Shown one piece after another: positions 1 to 7,160 of a stretch of DNA of 32,909 bases (positions are counted from its first letter, which is position 1; each line of letters begins with the position of its first letter). The notes below the pieces were generated by a model. The model did not search any database. It saw only the letters and a list, made by a program, of their open reading frames with translations, and was not told where the DNA came from. The stretch lies in contig NZ_WJPO01000035.1 of NCBI RefSeq assembly GCF_009649175.1, positions 1-32,909 of the forward strand, written 5' to 3'. This stretch comes from Rhodovulum strictum. Its GTDB lineage: Bacteria > Pseudomonadota > Alphaproteobacteria > Rhodobacterales > Rhodobacteraceae. The translations under genes were made by a program, and so were the position numbers.

Positions 1-86
1 ACTTCGGAGCACTCGGCGACATCTCAACACTCGCCGACCCTTCCGTCGTCGAGCAGCTCATCGACAACAGGATGAACCGCGGCTGA
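1..86 (+). CDS. 3' end of an unidentified protein gene (partial)
   Basis: The reading frame that is open from position 3 ends at a TGA at 84-86. It encodes 27 visible residues ending in DNRMNRG. The frame is cut by the window edge, so the start and domains are missing and I cannot assign a family. Codon use is GC-rich like the neighbours. The next gene on the other strand (the small lipoprotein) converges on it, so this is most likely the last gene of its transcription unit. Confidence 0.5.
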   Translation, partial: FGALGDISTLADPSVVEQLIDNRMNRG

Positions 87-162
87 GGCTTACCGTCACC
101 GCAGCCCCCCGGCCGGTGCCCGTTGGCGCCGGTCGGTTGCGTTCCGCGCACCGGAAAAGGAA

Positions 163-214
163 CGCGCCCGGCCCTGGGGGACGGGACCGGGCGCGACCCG
201 GGCCTTCGCCCGGG
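163..214 (-). terminator. Tandem hairpins between convergent genes, probable terminator
   Basis: Two GC-rich stem-loops lie side by side. The first has arms CGCGCCCGG (163-171) and CCGGGCGCG (187-195). The second has arms CCCGGGC (197-203) and GCCCGGG (208-214) around a CTTC loop. On the minus strand the outer hairpin is followed by TTCCTTTTCC, so it best fits a terminator of the small lipoprotein gene, and it could act for both converging genes. Confidence 0.55.
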
Positions 215-273
215 GGGTGGTCCCGGCAGAAAATGCTGCCGCGACCGGGACGTTCCGGGCCAATCGTGGCGCG

Positions 274-423
274 TCAGCAGCCCGGAGGGGTGACGGTCGC
301 CATTTCGCTGATCGCTCCGACGCCGGGTTCGCATTCCGCGACCGGGGCGGCGGCACAGGCGGAAAGCAGCCCAGCGAGCAACATTCCGAGAAACGCCTTG
401 CGTAGCGGTATGACTGGGGCCAT
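274..423 (-). CDS. Very small lipoprotein (49 aa)
   Basis: This 49-residue protein starts at ATG 421-423 and stops at 274-276. It has a basic N-terminus (PLRKAF), a hydrophobic stretch, and a clear lipobox, LSAC, with the acceptor cysteine at residue 23, so signal peptidase II processing is expected. The mature lipoprotein would be only about 27 residues, rich in Ala/Pro, with two further cysteines including the last residue (TPPGC). A Shine-Dalgarno-like AGGGA lies 7 bases before the ATG. Overlapping frames are longer but lack a lipobox and look like shadows. Small lipoproteins of this pattern are common in Rhodobacterales, but I know of no function. It stands alone, convergent with the partial gene on its left. 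Confidence 0.65.
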   Translation of the reverse strand: MAPVIPLRKAFLGMLLAGLLSACAAAPVAECEPGVGAISEMATVTPPGC

Positions 424-431
424 AGGATCAT

Positions 432-931
432 CCCTCGTTCAAGCGGATCAGGCGACCCGCAAATCTGAACTGTAATGTTCAGTTAAGTTTTGTCCATGAT
501 TGCGATCAACCGTGACGCAACGACGTCGCGTCTTTTTGTGCACAGGCTGAAGCAGGACTGCCACAGCGCCCAAGGGCGCATCCGAAGGGTCTTGGCTCGG
601 CGCGGTCGGGATAAGAAATGCCTTGTTTGCAAGGGCTTTCGCGCTGGGCCGCGCCCTGACAGATCCAAGTCCCGTGGAATCATTGCCCCTGCCCGCAGCG
701 GAGTCCCGAAGCGGCTGTTCACAAGGTTTTCCACAGGCGCGTGCCCGGGACGTAGCGACTGTCATGCCTGCCGATTCCCTTAGCGTCACACGCAACGCTT
801 CGGAACGGGCACCGTTCAATAGTTGTCTTTCCGTGAACTTGACAACCCCAGATGGTGAAAAAATCTTCGGTTGCGCGCGCTTTCACACAAGCCCCGCGTC
901 CGACCCGGCAGATGCCCCGAAAATGTGCGGA
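432..931. other. 500-bp gene-poor stretch
   Basis: No convincing gene is visible on either strand; the open frames here lack ribosome binding sites and recognisable sequence. An inverted repeat CTGAAC (465-470) / GTTCAG (477-482) sits about 40 bases upstream of the lipoprotein start and may be an operator. A TTGACA (839-844) without a good -10 faces the LOV gene end. One TTTTCCACA word near 727 resembles a DnaA box but is isolated. Confidence 0.4.
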
Positions 932-1306
932 TCAGACCGGATTCTGGGCGCCCGCGTAATACATCAGCCGCCCCTCGTCGTCGAAGATCGGCCGAATCCG
1001 CAGCCGGTTCATGAAGGGCGTGCCGTCCTTGCGGTAGTTCAACAGGTCGATGGTAAAGGGCGTCCGGGCATGCAGGGCGTGGCGGATCGCCTCGACCGCA
1101 TGGGGATCGGTGCCCGGCCCCTGCAGGAAGCGGCAGTTCCGACCCAATGCCTCGGCCACGGAATAGCCGGTCTGGCGCTCGAACTCCTCGCTGACATAGA
1201 TCATCGGGTTGTCGGGCAGGGTCGGGGCGGAAATGACCACGCTCATCTCGCGCTCGTCCCGCGCCAGCAGCGCCCGCGCATGATCGTCCGACAAATCCCT
1301 GCGCAT
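932..1306 (-). CDS. Short LOV blue-light photoreceptor (124 aa)
   Basis: This is a stand-alone LOV (PAS-type, flavin-binding) domain. Blue light forms a covalent adduct between FMN and the cysteine of the canonical motif GRNCRFLQ, here residues 55-62 with Cys58. Further LOV hallmarks follow in order: NYRKDGTPFMNRL (90-102), which binds the flavin ring, and YYAGAQ (116-121). No output domain (kinase, HTH, GGDEF) is fused, so signalling must occur through dimerisation or a partner; such short LOV proteins are known from Rhodobacterales (for example DsLOV and RsLOV). The start at ATG 1304-1306 is preferred because AGGGGG lies 6 bases upstream and the longer frame adds 61 residues with no LOV similarity. 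It is divergent from sufT. Confidence 0.88.
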   Translation of the reverse strand: MRRDLSDDHARALLARDEREMSVVISAPTLPDNPMIYVSEEFERQTGYSVAEALGRNCRFLQGPGTDPHAVEAIRHALHARTPFTIDLLNYRKDGTPFMNRLRIRPIFDDEGRLMYYAGAQNPV

Positions 1307-1393
1307 GCCCACCCCCTGACGGTCTTGCACTGCCCTTCGAGCTATCCCGCCGCGTCGTTCAGACAAGTACCGACGCCGCGGATCAATCCGGCT

Positions 1394-1422
1394 CTGGACG
1401 GCGCCGCCGCCTTTCCTTATAT
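1394..1422 (+). promoter_or_regulatory. Possible promoter of the SufT-like gene
   Basis: CTGGAC at 1394-1399 and TTATAT at 1417-1422 are separated by 17 bases and lie about 27 bases upstream of the ATG at 1449. The -35 is a weak match, so this is only a candidate. Confidence 0.35.
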
Positions 1423-1448
1423 CTTTTGTAGGATTTGCAGGAAACGCG

Positions 1449-1811
1449 ATGTCCATGCAGCAGGAAAAGCTCGAGGGGGCACCCCTCATCCGGCCCTCCT
1501 CGACCGATCATCCGCTTTACGAGCAGGTGGTCCAGGCGTGCCGGTCCGTCTATGACCCGGAAATTCCGGTCAATATCTACGATCTGGGCCTGATCTACAC
1601 CATCGAGATCGATTCCGAGAACGCGGTGGCGATCACCATGACCCTGACCGCGCCGGGCTGTCCGGTGGCGGGCGAGATGCCGGGCTGGCTGGCCGAGGCG
1701 GTCGAGCCATTGCCGGGCGTCAAGCAGGTCGATGTCGAGATCACCTGGGATCCGCCCTGGGGTATGGACATGATGTCCGACGAGGCGCGGCTGGAACTGG
1801 GGTTCATGTAG
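1449..1811 (+). CDS. SufT-like / MIP18 (DUF59) family Fe-S assembly protein (120 aa)
   Basis: The protein matches the MIP18/DUF59 family, whose bacterial SufT members help mature iron-sulfur proteins in the cytoplasm. The family core is visible as VYDPEIPVNIYDLGLIY (about residues 34-50) and LTAPGCPVAGEMPGWL (about 66-81), which contains the conserved cysteine, followed by the terminal VEITWDPPWGMDMMS (about 96-110). Length is normal for the family. The start at 1449 has AGGA 8 bases upstream; a second ATG two codons later is possible. In related bacteria this gene often closes the suf operon, but here no sufBCDS is adjacent; the Fe-S carrier gene at 3241 lies one gene further on. Confidence 0.85.
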   Translation: MSMQQEKLEGAPLIRPSSTDHPLYEQVVQACRSVYDPEIPVNIYDLGLIYTIEIDSENAVAITMTLTAPGCPVAGEMPGWLAEAVEPLPGVKQVDVEITWDPPWGMDMMSDEARLELGFM

Positions 1812-1856
1812 CCGTCATCCATTCGTCGCACGACTTTCACGCGCGCCCGGCAAATG

Positions 1857-1886
1857 GTCTCCGTTACTTCCCCAAGATGCGGAGAC
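1857..1886 (+). promoter_or_regulatory. Hairpin that pairs the ribosome binding site of the phosphodiesterase gene
   Basis: GTCTCCG (1857-1863) and CGGAGAC (1880-1886) form a perfect 7-bp stem. The GGAG inside the 3' arm is the only plausible Shine-Dalgarno of the gene starting at 1891, so the folded mRNA would mask it. Whether this is used for control is inference. Confidence 0.4.
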
Positions 1887-1890
1887 TGAC

Positions 1891-3117
1891 ATGATCCTCC
1901 CCCGCCTGACGGCTGCTGCCGCGCTGTTCGCCGCGACGGCCGCCCCCGGCCTTGCCGAGACCGCCATCGACTATGACCCCCGGCCCTATTACCTCATCGA
2001 CAAGATGAAGGATGGCCCGCTCAAGGACAGGCTGACTGCCTGCATCGGCCAGACGCCCAGCCGCACCGATTTCTCCATCGGCCATCGCGGCGCGCCGCTG
2101 ATGTTCCCCGAACATACCGTGGAATCGAATGTCGCCGCGGCGCGGATGGGGGCGGGGATCCTCGAATGCGACGTGACCTTCACCAAGGACAAGGAACTGG
2201 TCTGCCGTCACGCCCAGAACGATCTGCACACCACCACCGACATCCTGCTGACCGATCTGGCCGCGACCTGCATCACGCCCTTTGCCCCGGCCAGCGGCGA
2301 TACGCCCGCAACCGCCGAGTGCCGCACCTCCGAGATCACGCTGGCCGAGTTCCGCACGCTCAAGCCCAAGATGGACGCCGCCGACGCGACCGCCACCACG
2401 CCCGAAGCCTATCAGGGCGGCATCGCGGCCTTCCGCACCAATCTTTACACCCATGGCGCGCAGTCTCTGACCCATGCCGAGTCGATCGAGCTGTTCCGCT
2501 CGCTCGGCGCCAAGTTCACCCCCGAACTCAAGTCGCCCTCGGTCGAGATGCCCTTCGACGGCTTCACCCAGGCCGATTACGCGCAGAAACTGATCGACGA
2601 GTACAAGGCCGCGGGCATCCCGCCCGAGGATGTGTTCGCGCAATCCTTCGACCTCGCCGATATCCTCTACTGGATCGAGAACGAGCCCGAATTCGGCGCC
2701 CAGGCGGTTTATCTCGACGACCGCTACGAAGCCGAGACCGAAATCGAGGGGCTGATCGACCCGATGGATCCGGCCACCTTCAAGCCGACCATGCAGGAAC
2801 TGGCCGACATGGGCGTGCGCTATATAGCGCCGCCGACCTGGATGCTGGTCACCATCGAGGATGGCCGGATCGTGCCCTCGCCCTATGCCCGCGAGGCCAA
2901 GGAAGCGGGGCTGAAGATCATCACCTGGACGCTGGAACGCTCGGGGCCGCTGGCCACCGGCGGGGGCTGGTATTTCCAGTCGATCAAGGACGTCACCGAC
3001 AATGACGGTGTCTATTACGAGCTTCTCGACGTGCTGGCCCAGGATGTGGGCATCGAGGGCATCTTCTCGGACTGGCCGGCGACGGTGACCTATTATGCCA
3101 ATTGCATGGGGCTTTGA
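1891..3117 (+). CDS. Periplasmic glycerophosphodiester phosphodiesterase (GlpQ-like, 408 aa)
   Basis: The enzyme would hydrolyse glycerophosphodiesters from phospholipid breakdown to glycerol 3-phosphate and an alcohol. The N-terminal 22 residues are a Sec signal peptide ending near GLAETA, so it acts in the periplasm. The catalytic signature of the GDPD TIM barrel is clear: IGHRGAPLMFPEHTVES (about residues 63-79), followed by ECDVTFTKDKELVCRH (about 91-106), giving the paired histidines and acidic metal ligands. The barrel end is seen as IEGIFSDWPATVTYY near the C-terminus. The length, near 400, includes insertions between strands typical of larger periplasmic members. A strong terminator follows, so the gene is monocistronic. 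Glycerol-phosphate transporter genes are not adjacent. Confidence 0.9.
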   Translation: MILPRLTAAAALFAATAAPGLAETAIDYDPRPYYLIDKMKDGPLKDRLTACIGQTPSRTDFSIGHRGAPLMFPEHTVESNVAAARMGAGILECDVTFTKDKELVCRHAQNDLHTTTDILLTDLAATCITPFAPASGDTPATAECRTSEITLAEFRTLKPKMDAADATATTPEAYQGGIAAFRTNLYTHGAQSLTHAESIELFRSLGAKFTPELKSPSVEMPFDGFTQADYAQKLIDEYKAAGIPPEDVFAQSFDLADILYWIENEPEFGAQAVYLDDRYEAETEIEGLIDPMDPATFKPTMQELADMGVRYIAPPTWMLVTIEDGRIVPSPYAREAKEAGLKIITWTLERSGPLATGGGWYFQSIKDVTDNDGVYYELLDVLAQDVGIEGIFSDWPATVTYYANCMGL

Positions 3118-3126
3118 CCCCATGCC

Positions 3127-3160
3127 GGGCAGGGTGGCCGCGCGCTACCCTGCCCTTTTT
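3127..3160 (+). terminator. Rho-independent terminator after the phosphodiesterase gene
   Basis: GGGCAGGGT (3127-3135) pairs perfectly with ACCCTGCCC (3147-3155), and the stem is followed directly by TTTTT (3156-3160). Confidence 0.9.
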
Positions 3161-3240
3161 CCGCCCTGTCCGCCTCTACCGCCCCTTGAGACCATGCCGG
3201 GGAAACCCTAGTCTTTGACTTGGGAAAAGGAGGCGCATCC

Positions 3241-3609
3241 ATGTTCGGCATCCCCGGAAAATCACCCGTCACACTGACACCCGCCGCCGCGGCTCAGGTC
3301 GCCCGGCTGATGGCCAGGGACAGTTCGGCCGCCCTGCGGATCGGCGTCAAGAAAGGCGGCTGCGCGGGGATGGAATACACGATGAATTACGTCGCCGACA
3401 TCGACCCCCATGACGAGGTGGTGGAACAGGACGGCGCCCGCGTCGCGATTGCGCCGATGGCCCAGATGTTCCTGTTCGGAACCGAAATCGACTACGAGAC
3501 AGGCCTGCTGGAATCCGGATTCAAGTTCCGCAACCCCAACGTGGTCGATGCCTGCGGCTGCGGCGAATCGATCAAGTTCCGCGAGGTGGACGAGGCCCGC
3601 GGCGGCTGA
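3241..3609 (+). CDS. sufA: SufA/IscA-type iron-sulfur cluster carrier (122 aa)
   Basis: This A-type carrier receives an Fe-S cluster from the scaffold and passes it to apo-proteins in the cytoplasm. The three invariant cysteines are present: Cys41 in KKGGCAGMEY and Cys105/Cys107 in DACGCGES near the end. The fold region PVTLTPAAAAQVARLM at the N-terminus also fits. The ATG at 3241 is chosen because AAAGGAGG lies 8 bases upstream; an in-frame upstream start would add only seven residues. Family length is normal. No suf or isc operon adjoins it. The symbol is by family resemblance; it could also be named iscA or erpA. Confidence 0.85.
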   Translation: MFGIPGKSPVTLTPAAAAQVARLMARDSSAALRIGVKKGGCAGMEYTMNYVADIDPHDEVVEQDGARVAIAPMAQMFLFGTEIDYETGLLESGFKFRNPNVVDACGCGESIKFREVDEARGG

Positions 3610-3701
3610 CCCCTTTCCTTGCTGCGCGAAAAAGAGGCGTTCCGCTTCGGGAGCAAATCTCCTAGAAGGCGCGCGACATTTGCAGCAAGGGAGGATTGCG
3701 C

Positions 3702-4451
3702 ATGCGGCGGAAACTGGCAGCCGGCAACTGGAAGATGAACGGAACGGGTGCGGCGCTGGCCGAAGTGACGGCGCTGGCCGCAGCCCATCCCGCCCCCGCG
3801 GTCGATCTGCTGCTGTGCCCGCCTGCCACGCTGGTCGAGCGAATGGCGCGCGCCGCAGACGGCACGGCGATTGCCGTGGGCGGGCAGGATTGCCACGCCG
3901 CCGCCGCGGGCGCCCATACCGGGGACATCTCGGCCGCCATGCTGCGCGATGCGGGGGCAAGCCATGTGATCCTTGGCCATTCCGAACGGCGCACCGATCA
4001 TGCCGAGACCGACGCCATCGTGCGCGCCAAGACCGAGGCGGCGCTGGCCGGGGGGCTGATCGCGGTGGTCTGCGTCGGCGAGACCGAGGCCCAGCGCGAT
4101 GCGGGCCAGACGCTGGGCGTGGTCGGCAGCCAGCTGACCGGCTCGCTGCCCGAAGGCGTGACCGGCGCGACTGTCGTTGTCGCCTATGAACCGGTCTGGG
4201 CAATCGGCACCGGCCGGGTGCCGACGCTGGCGCAGATTGCCGAGGTGCATGATTTCCTGCGCGCCGAACTGGTCGCCCGCTTCGGCGAGGCGGGGCAAGG
4301 GGTCCGGCTGCTTTATGGCGGTTCGGTCAAGCCCGATAATGCCGCCGATATCTTTGCGACCTCGAATGTCGATGGCGCGCTGGTGGGCGGCGCCTCGCTG
4401 AAGGCGGCGGATTTCTCGGCCATCATCACCGCGCTGGAAGCCGCGGTCTGA
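3702..4451 (+). CDS. tpiA: Triosephosphate isomerase (249 aa)
   Basis: The enzyme interconverts dihydroxyacetone phosphate and glyceraldehyde 3-phosphate in glycolysis and gluconeogenesis. All catalytic elements are seen: AAGNWKMNG with Asn9 and Lys11, ILGHSERR with the electrophilic His93, and [11 protein letters not shown] with the base Glu163 and the flexible loop 6. The phosphate-binding [11 protein letters not shown] near the C-terminus is also intact. The ATG at 3702 is preferred over a TTG two codons upstream because GGAGG ends 7 bases before it. The length is typical. It is a single gene between sufA and a convergent Crp/Fnr regulator. Confidence 0.97.
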   Translation: MRRKLAAGNWKMNGTGAALAEVTALAAAHPAPAVDLLLCPPATLVERMARAADGTAIAVGGQDCHAAAAGAHTGDISAAMLRDAGASHVILGHSERRTDHAETDAIVRAKTEAALAGGLIAVVCVGETEAQRDAGQTLGVVGSQLTGSLPEGVTGATVVVAYEPVWAIGTGRVPTLAQIAEVHDFLRAELVARFGEAGQGVRLLYGGSVKPDNAADIFATSNVDGALVGGASLKAADFSAIITALEAAV

Positions 4452-4463
4452 CGTTCAGGTGCG

Positions 4464-4482
4464 GAGGCGGCGCTGCCGCCTC
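4464..4482. terminator. Hairpin between convergent tpiA and Crp/Fnr genes
   Basis: GAGGCGGC (4464-4471) and GCCGCCTC (4475-4482) form an 8-bp stem with a 3-base loop that overlaps the regulator's stop codon. There is no clear T-tract, so terminator function is only likely from position. Confidence 0.4.
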
Positions 4483-5194
4483 AGCCCGCCCTGCGGTCGC
4501 AGTTGTCCCGGTCGCCCCGCTTCTGGCAAAGCGCGGCCGCCAGCGCCGCGGGATCGACGATGCGCAGCCAGCCATAACCGGTCTCGACCAGGCCCTCGGC
4601 AACGAACTGGCGCATCGCCCGATTCGCCGAGTTTCGCGACAGCCCCGACATCTCGGCCAGTTCCGACTGCGTGATGGGAAAGATCGTCGCGCCGTCGTTG
4701 AACCGGTGCAGCCGCTGCAACGAGATCAGCAGCCGCACCCGCGGATCGGGATTGGCCTGCGCCTGCAACAGAAGCACGAGGCTGTCATATTGCGCCGCGA
4801 CATTCGTGGCGACATGGCGCCAGGTGGCGCTGTCGCGCCGGGCCAGCGCCTCGACATGCATCCGCGGCACCGACAGCAGGACAGAAGGCGCGCGGGCGAC
4901 AACGGTGCAGCGCCGCTCGGACCCGCCGACAATGGCGATACTTCCGGCCCACCAGCCCGGATGGGCCACGAAAACCAGCCGCGCCTCCTCGTCACCCGCC
5001 TCGGAATAGACATAGAGAAGCCCGTCCACGAGCCCCAGGAAATCCGGCGCGGGATCGTCGCGGTGAAACAGCACCTCGCCGGTGCCGCAGCGGCGCAGGT
5101 TCGACCCGGCGAGCAGGGCTGTGCAAAAAGGTCCGGGCAGGCTTCGCAGCCAACCAACCTCGCGGATTCGGCGTCTGGCGTGATTCAGATCCAT
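4481..5194 (-). CDS. Crp/Fnr-family transcription regulator (237 aa)
   Basis: The protein has the Crp/Fnr plan: an N-terminal cupin-like sensor domain (about residues 30-115, with GTGEVLFHRDDPAPDFLGLV), a long dimerisation helix (about 120-150), and a C-terminal winged helix-turn-helix with ITQSELAEMSGLSRNSANRA at 174-193. The sensor lacks the four-cysteine cluster expected of FnrL and the residues of cAMP-binding Crp are not evident, so the ligand is unknown. It is divergent from fpr across a 386-bp region that contains a 15-bp palindrome and an FNR-like box, so self-control or control of fpr is possible but unproven. Confidence 0.85.
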   Translation of the reverse strand: MDLNHARRRIREVGWLRSLPGPFCTALLAGSNLRRCGTGEVLFHRDDPAPDFLGLVDGLLYVYSEAGDEEARLVFVAHPGWWAGSIAIVGGSERRCTVVARAPSVLLSVPRMHVEALARRDSATWRHVATNVAAQYDSLVLLLQAQANPDPRVRLLISLQRLHRFNDGATIFPITQSELAEMSGLSRNSANRAMRQFVAEGLVETGYGWLRIVDPAALAAALCQKRGDRDNCDRRAG

Positions 5195-5245
5195 GGTAGA
5201 TATGGAATACCTCTAAACTTCAGGCATAGTGTCAGCATTGATACA

Positions 5246-5260
5246 TTAACGTAACGTTAA
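5246..5260. promoter_or_regulatory. 15-bp palindrome in the divergent Crp/Fnr - fpr region
   Basis: TTAACGT and ACGTTAA are separated by a single A, giving a perfect dyad in an unusually AT-rich patch 52 bases upstream of the regulator start. It could be an operator. It does not match the TTGAT-N4-ATCAA Crp/Fnr consensus. Confidence 0.4.
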
Positions 5261-5420
5261 CCAAAAGACGGGAGTACGCGGTTCCCGGAAGAAAGTTGCG
5301 TCCAGCGGAAAGCAGCCTACAAAACCCCGTCTTTCAAGCGTTTTCCGACAAAATCCGGCCGTCCGGACCGGCAAGGGGCCAGCCTTGCGCCAGCCCGCCC
5401 GGCAGGTGCGACATCCTGGC

Positions 5421-5434
5421 TTGATCTGGGTCAT
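5421..5434 (+). promoter_or_regulatory. FNR-box-like site upstream of fpr
   Basis: TTGATCTGGGTCAT resembles the alphaproteobacterial FnrL consensus TTGAT-N4-ATCAA, with a good left half and an imperfect right half. It lies about 150 bases before the fpr start, in the right place for redox control. Confidence 0.4.
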
Positions 5435-5479
5435 GGTCCCGCGTGCCATGCTCGGGAATACCCCGCGGGTAGTTCCGCG

Positions 5480-5570
5480 CCGGGCCTCTCTGTCCGGCCC
5501 GGAAGGTTGGGGGTTTCCCCGAAGGGCGAGGACACCTAGAAGGAAAGGAGCGGGGCGTCCTGCCCCGTTG
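5480..5570 (+). promoter_or_regulatory. Structured leader of fpr with distant ribosome binding site
   Basis: The stem CCGGGCC (5480-5486) / GGCCCGG (5496-5502) and then GGGGC / GCCCC (about 5552-5566) lie upstream of the ATG at 5581. The only good Shine-Dalgarno, AAGGAG near 5545, is about 30 bases from the ATG, with the second hairpin in between. Folding would bring the two closer. Confidence 0.35.
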
Positions 5571-5580
5571 CATCTGACAC

Positions 5581-6402
5581 ATGAACCAGCAGAGCGCCGT
5601 GACCCAAGCAACCGCCGCCAAGAAGACCCTGCCCGATGCGCAGACCGTGACCGAGGTGCGTCATTACACCGACGATCTGTTCTATTTCCGCACGACCCGG
5701 CCGCAATCGCTGCGCTTCCGGTCGGGCGAGTTCGTGATGATCGGGCTGCCCGGCGATGACGGCAAGCCGATCATGCGCGCCTATTCGATCGCCTCGCCCG
5801 CCTGGGACGAAGGGCTCGATTTCTACTCGATCAAGGTGCAGGACGGCCCGCTGACATCGCGGCTTCAGCACATCAAGCCCGGCGACGAGATCATCCTGCG
5901 GCCCAAGCCCGTGGGCACGCTGGTCCTGGATGCGCTGCTGCCCGGCAAGCGGCTGTGGTTCCTGGCCACCGGCACCGGCATCGCCCCCTTCGCCAGCCTG
6001 ATGCGCGACCCCGAGACATATGAGCAGTATGACGAGGTCATCATGATGCATACCTGCCGCGAGGTGGCGGAACTGGAATTCGGGCGCGAACTGATCGAAA
6101 GCCTGCCCGAAGACCCGCTGATCGGGGAGTTCGTCGGCGACAAGCTGAAATACTACCCCACCACCACGCGCGAGGACTTCCGCACCATGGGCCGGGTCAC
6201 CGACAACCTGTCCTCGGGCAAGGTGTTCCGCGATCTGGGCCTGCCCTGCGAGACGATGGACCCGGCCGTGGACCGGGCGATGGTCTGCGGCTCGCTCGAC
6301 TTCAACAAGGACGTGATGGCGATCCTCGAAGGCTGGGGCCTGCGCGAAGGCGCGAATTCCGAGCCTGCGGAATACGTGGTCGAAAAGGCGTTCGTCGGCT
6401 GA
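5581..6402 (+). CDS. fpr: Ferredoxin/flavodoxin--NADP+ reductase (273 aa)
   Basis: This cytoplasmic FAD enzyme exchanges electrons between NADP(H) and ferredoxin or flavodoxin, serving oxidative-stress defence and Fe-S or nitrogen metabolism. It closely resembles Rhodobacter capsulatus FPR in length and sequence: FAD-binding RAYSIASP at 66-73, the FAD/phosphate region GPLTSRL at 89-95, the NADP-binding ATGTGIAPFASL at 129-140, and the C-terminal EYVVEKAFVG. The start at 5581 is fixed by an in-frame TGA at 5575-5577. No Shine-Dalgarno lies at normal distance. A strong terminator follows directly, so it is monocistronic. Confidence 0.96.
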   Translation: MNQQSAVTQATAAKKTLPDAQTVTEVRHYTDDLFYFRTTRPQSLRFRSGEFVMIGLPGDDGKPIMRAYSIASPAWDEGLDFYSIKVQDGPLTSRLQHIKPGDEIILRPKPVGTLVLDALLPGKRLWFLATGTGIAPFASLMRDPETYEQYDEVIMMHTCREVAELEFGRELIESLPEDPLIGEFVGDKLKYYPTTTREDFRTMGRVTDNLSSGKVFRDLGLPCETMDPAVDRAMVCGSLDFNKDVMAILEGWGLREGANSEPAEYVVEKAFVG

Positions 6403-6422
6403 GACGCCCCGACAGGACATAA

Positions 6423-6456
6423 AAAGCCCCGCAAGAGATCGCTCTTGCGGGGCTTT
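6423..6456. terminator. Bidirectional rho-independent terminator after fpr
   Basis: AAAGCCCCGCAAGAG (6423-6437) pairs perfectly with CTCTTGCGGGGCTTT (6442-6456) around an ATCG loop. A-runs and T-runs on both sides let it serve fpr and the convergent Ala/Glu-repeat gene. Confidence 0.93.
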
Positions 6457-6511
6457 CCCGTTCTTCCGGGGCGCAACGCCGGATCGGCCGCGCCCCGGTC
6501 TTCCGTCGGGC

Positions 6512-6952
6512 TTACATGCCCAGCGCGGTCCGCACCTGGTCCAGCACCGCGCCCAGCATGTCGGGCACGTTGCGGGCGGTTTCGACAGCGGCTTTCAGGG
6601 CGTCTTTCTCGGCAACGTCCAGCGACGACTCGTCGATCATCGCGATGACCGCATCGGCGTCGAAGCCTTCGGGGCTCAGCACGTCGGCGGGCGGGGTCGT
6701 CACGGCTTCCTCGACGGCCTCGGCAGCGTCTTCGGCCGCCTCGACAGCCTCATCCACAGCCTCGGCGGCCTCTTCGGTGGCTTCCTCGACGGCCTCTTCG
6801 ACCGCTTCGGCTGCGTCCTCGACGGCCTCATCCACGGTTTCGACCGCGGCCTCGGGGGCCGCCGCTTCCTCGGCCATGTTGCCGATGTACCAGATGTAAC
6901 CGCCGACGCCGACAGCGGCCAGGATGATGATCGTGATCAGGGCCTTCTTCAT
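6512..6952 (-). CDS. Membrane-anchored acidic Ala/Glu-repeat protein (146 aa)
   Basis: I do not recognise a named family. The N-terminus MKKALITIIILAAVGVGGY is a single membrane anchor or uncleaved signal, followed by about 65 residues built from degenerate AVEEA / AAEAVDEA units with no proline, predicted to be one long, strongly acidic helix or coiled coil (about residues 28-88). A compact C-terminal part with SPEGFDADAVIAMIDES and DALKAAVETARN follows. The start at 6950-6952 has GAGG about 8 bases upstream; the longer frame would add residues before the anchor. It is convergent with fpr and divergent from infC. The repeats are encoded by a low-complexity tract prone to slippage. Confidence 0.7.
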   Translation of the reverse strand: MKKALITIIILAAVGVGGYIWYIGNMAEEAAAPEAAVETVDEAVEDAAEAVEEAVEEATEEAAEAVDEAVEAAEDAAEAVEEAVTTPPADVLSPEGFDADAVIAMIDESSLDVAEKDALKAAVETARNVPDMLGAVLDQVRTALGM

Positions 6953-7160
6953 TGGTGTGTCCTCATTCTCCCATGATCGCGCAATTCTTACGCTGCCCGC
7001 TTTTCGCACAAATTGCTGCGCAAGCAAACCGTATCGAACGCCGCAGCGGCGCAACCTTGCCGGTATATGACCCGCAGAGCCCCGGGAAAACCGCCTTGAT
7101 GCAAGCCGGACGCCCGGGTAACTTGTTGCGCGTCAATCACGGCAGAAAAGGAACCACACC

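Noticed and set aside
432-931. Replication origin with DnaA boxes
   Set aside because: Only one near-match (TTTTCCACA) and no cluster, AT-rich unwinding region or origin-linked genes.
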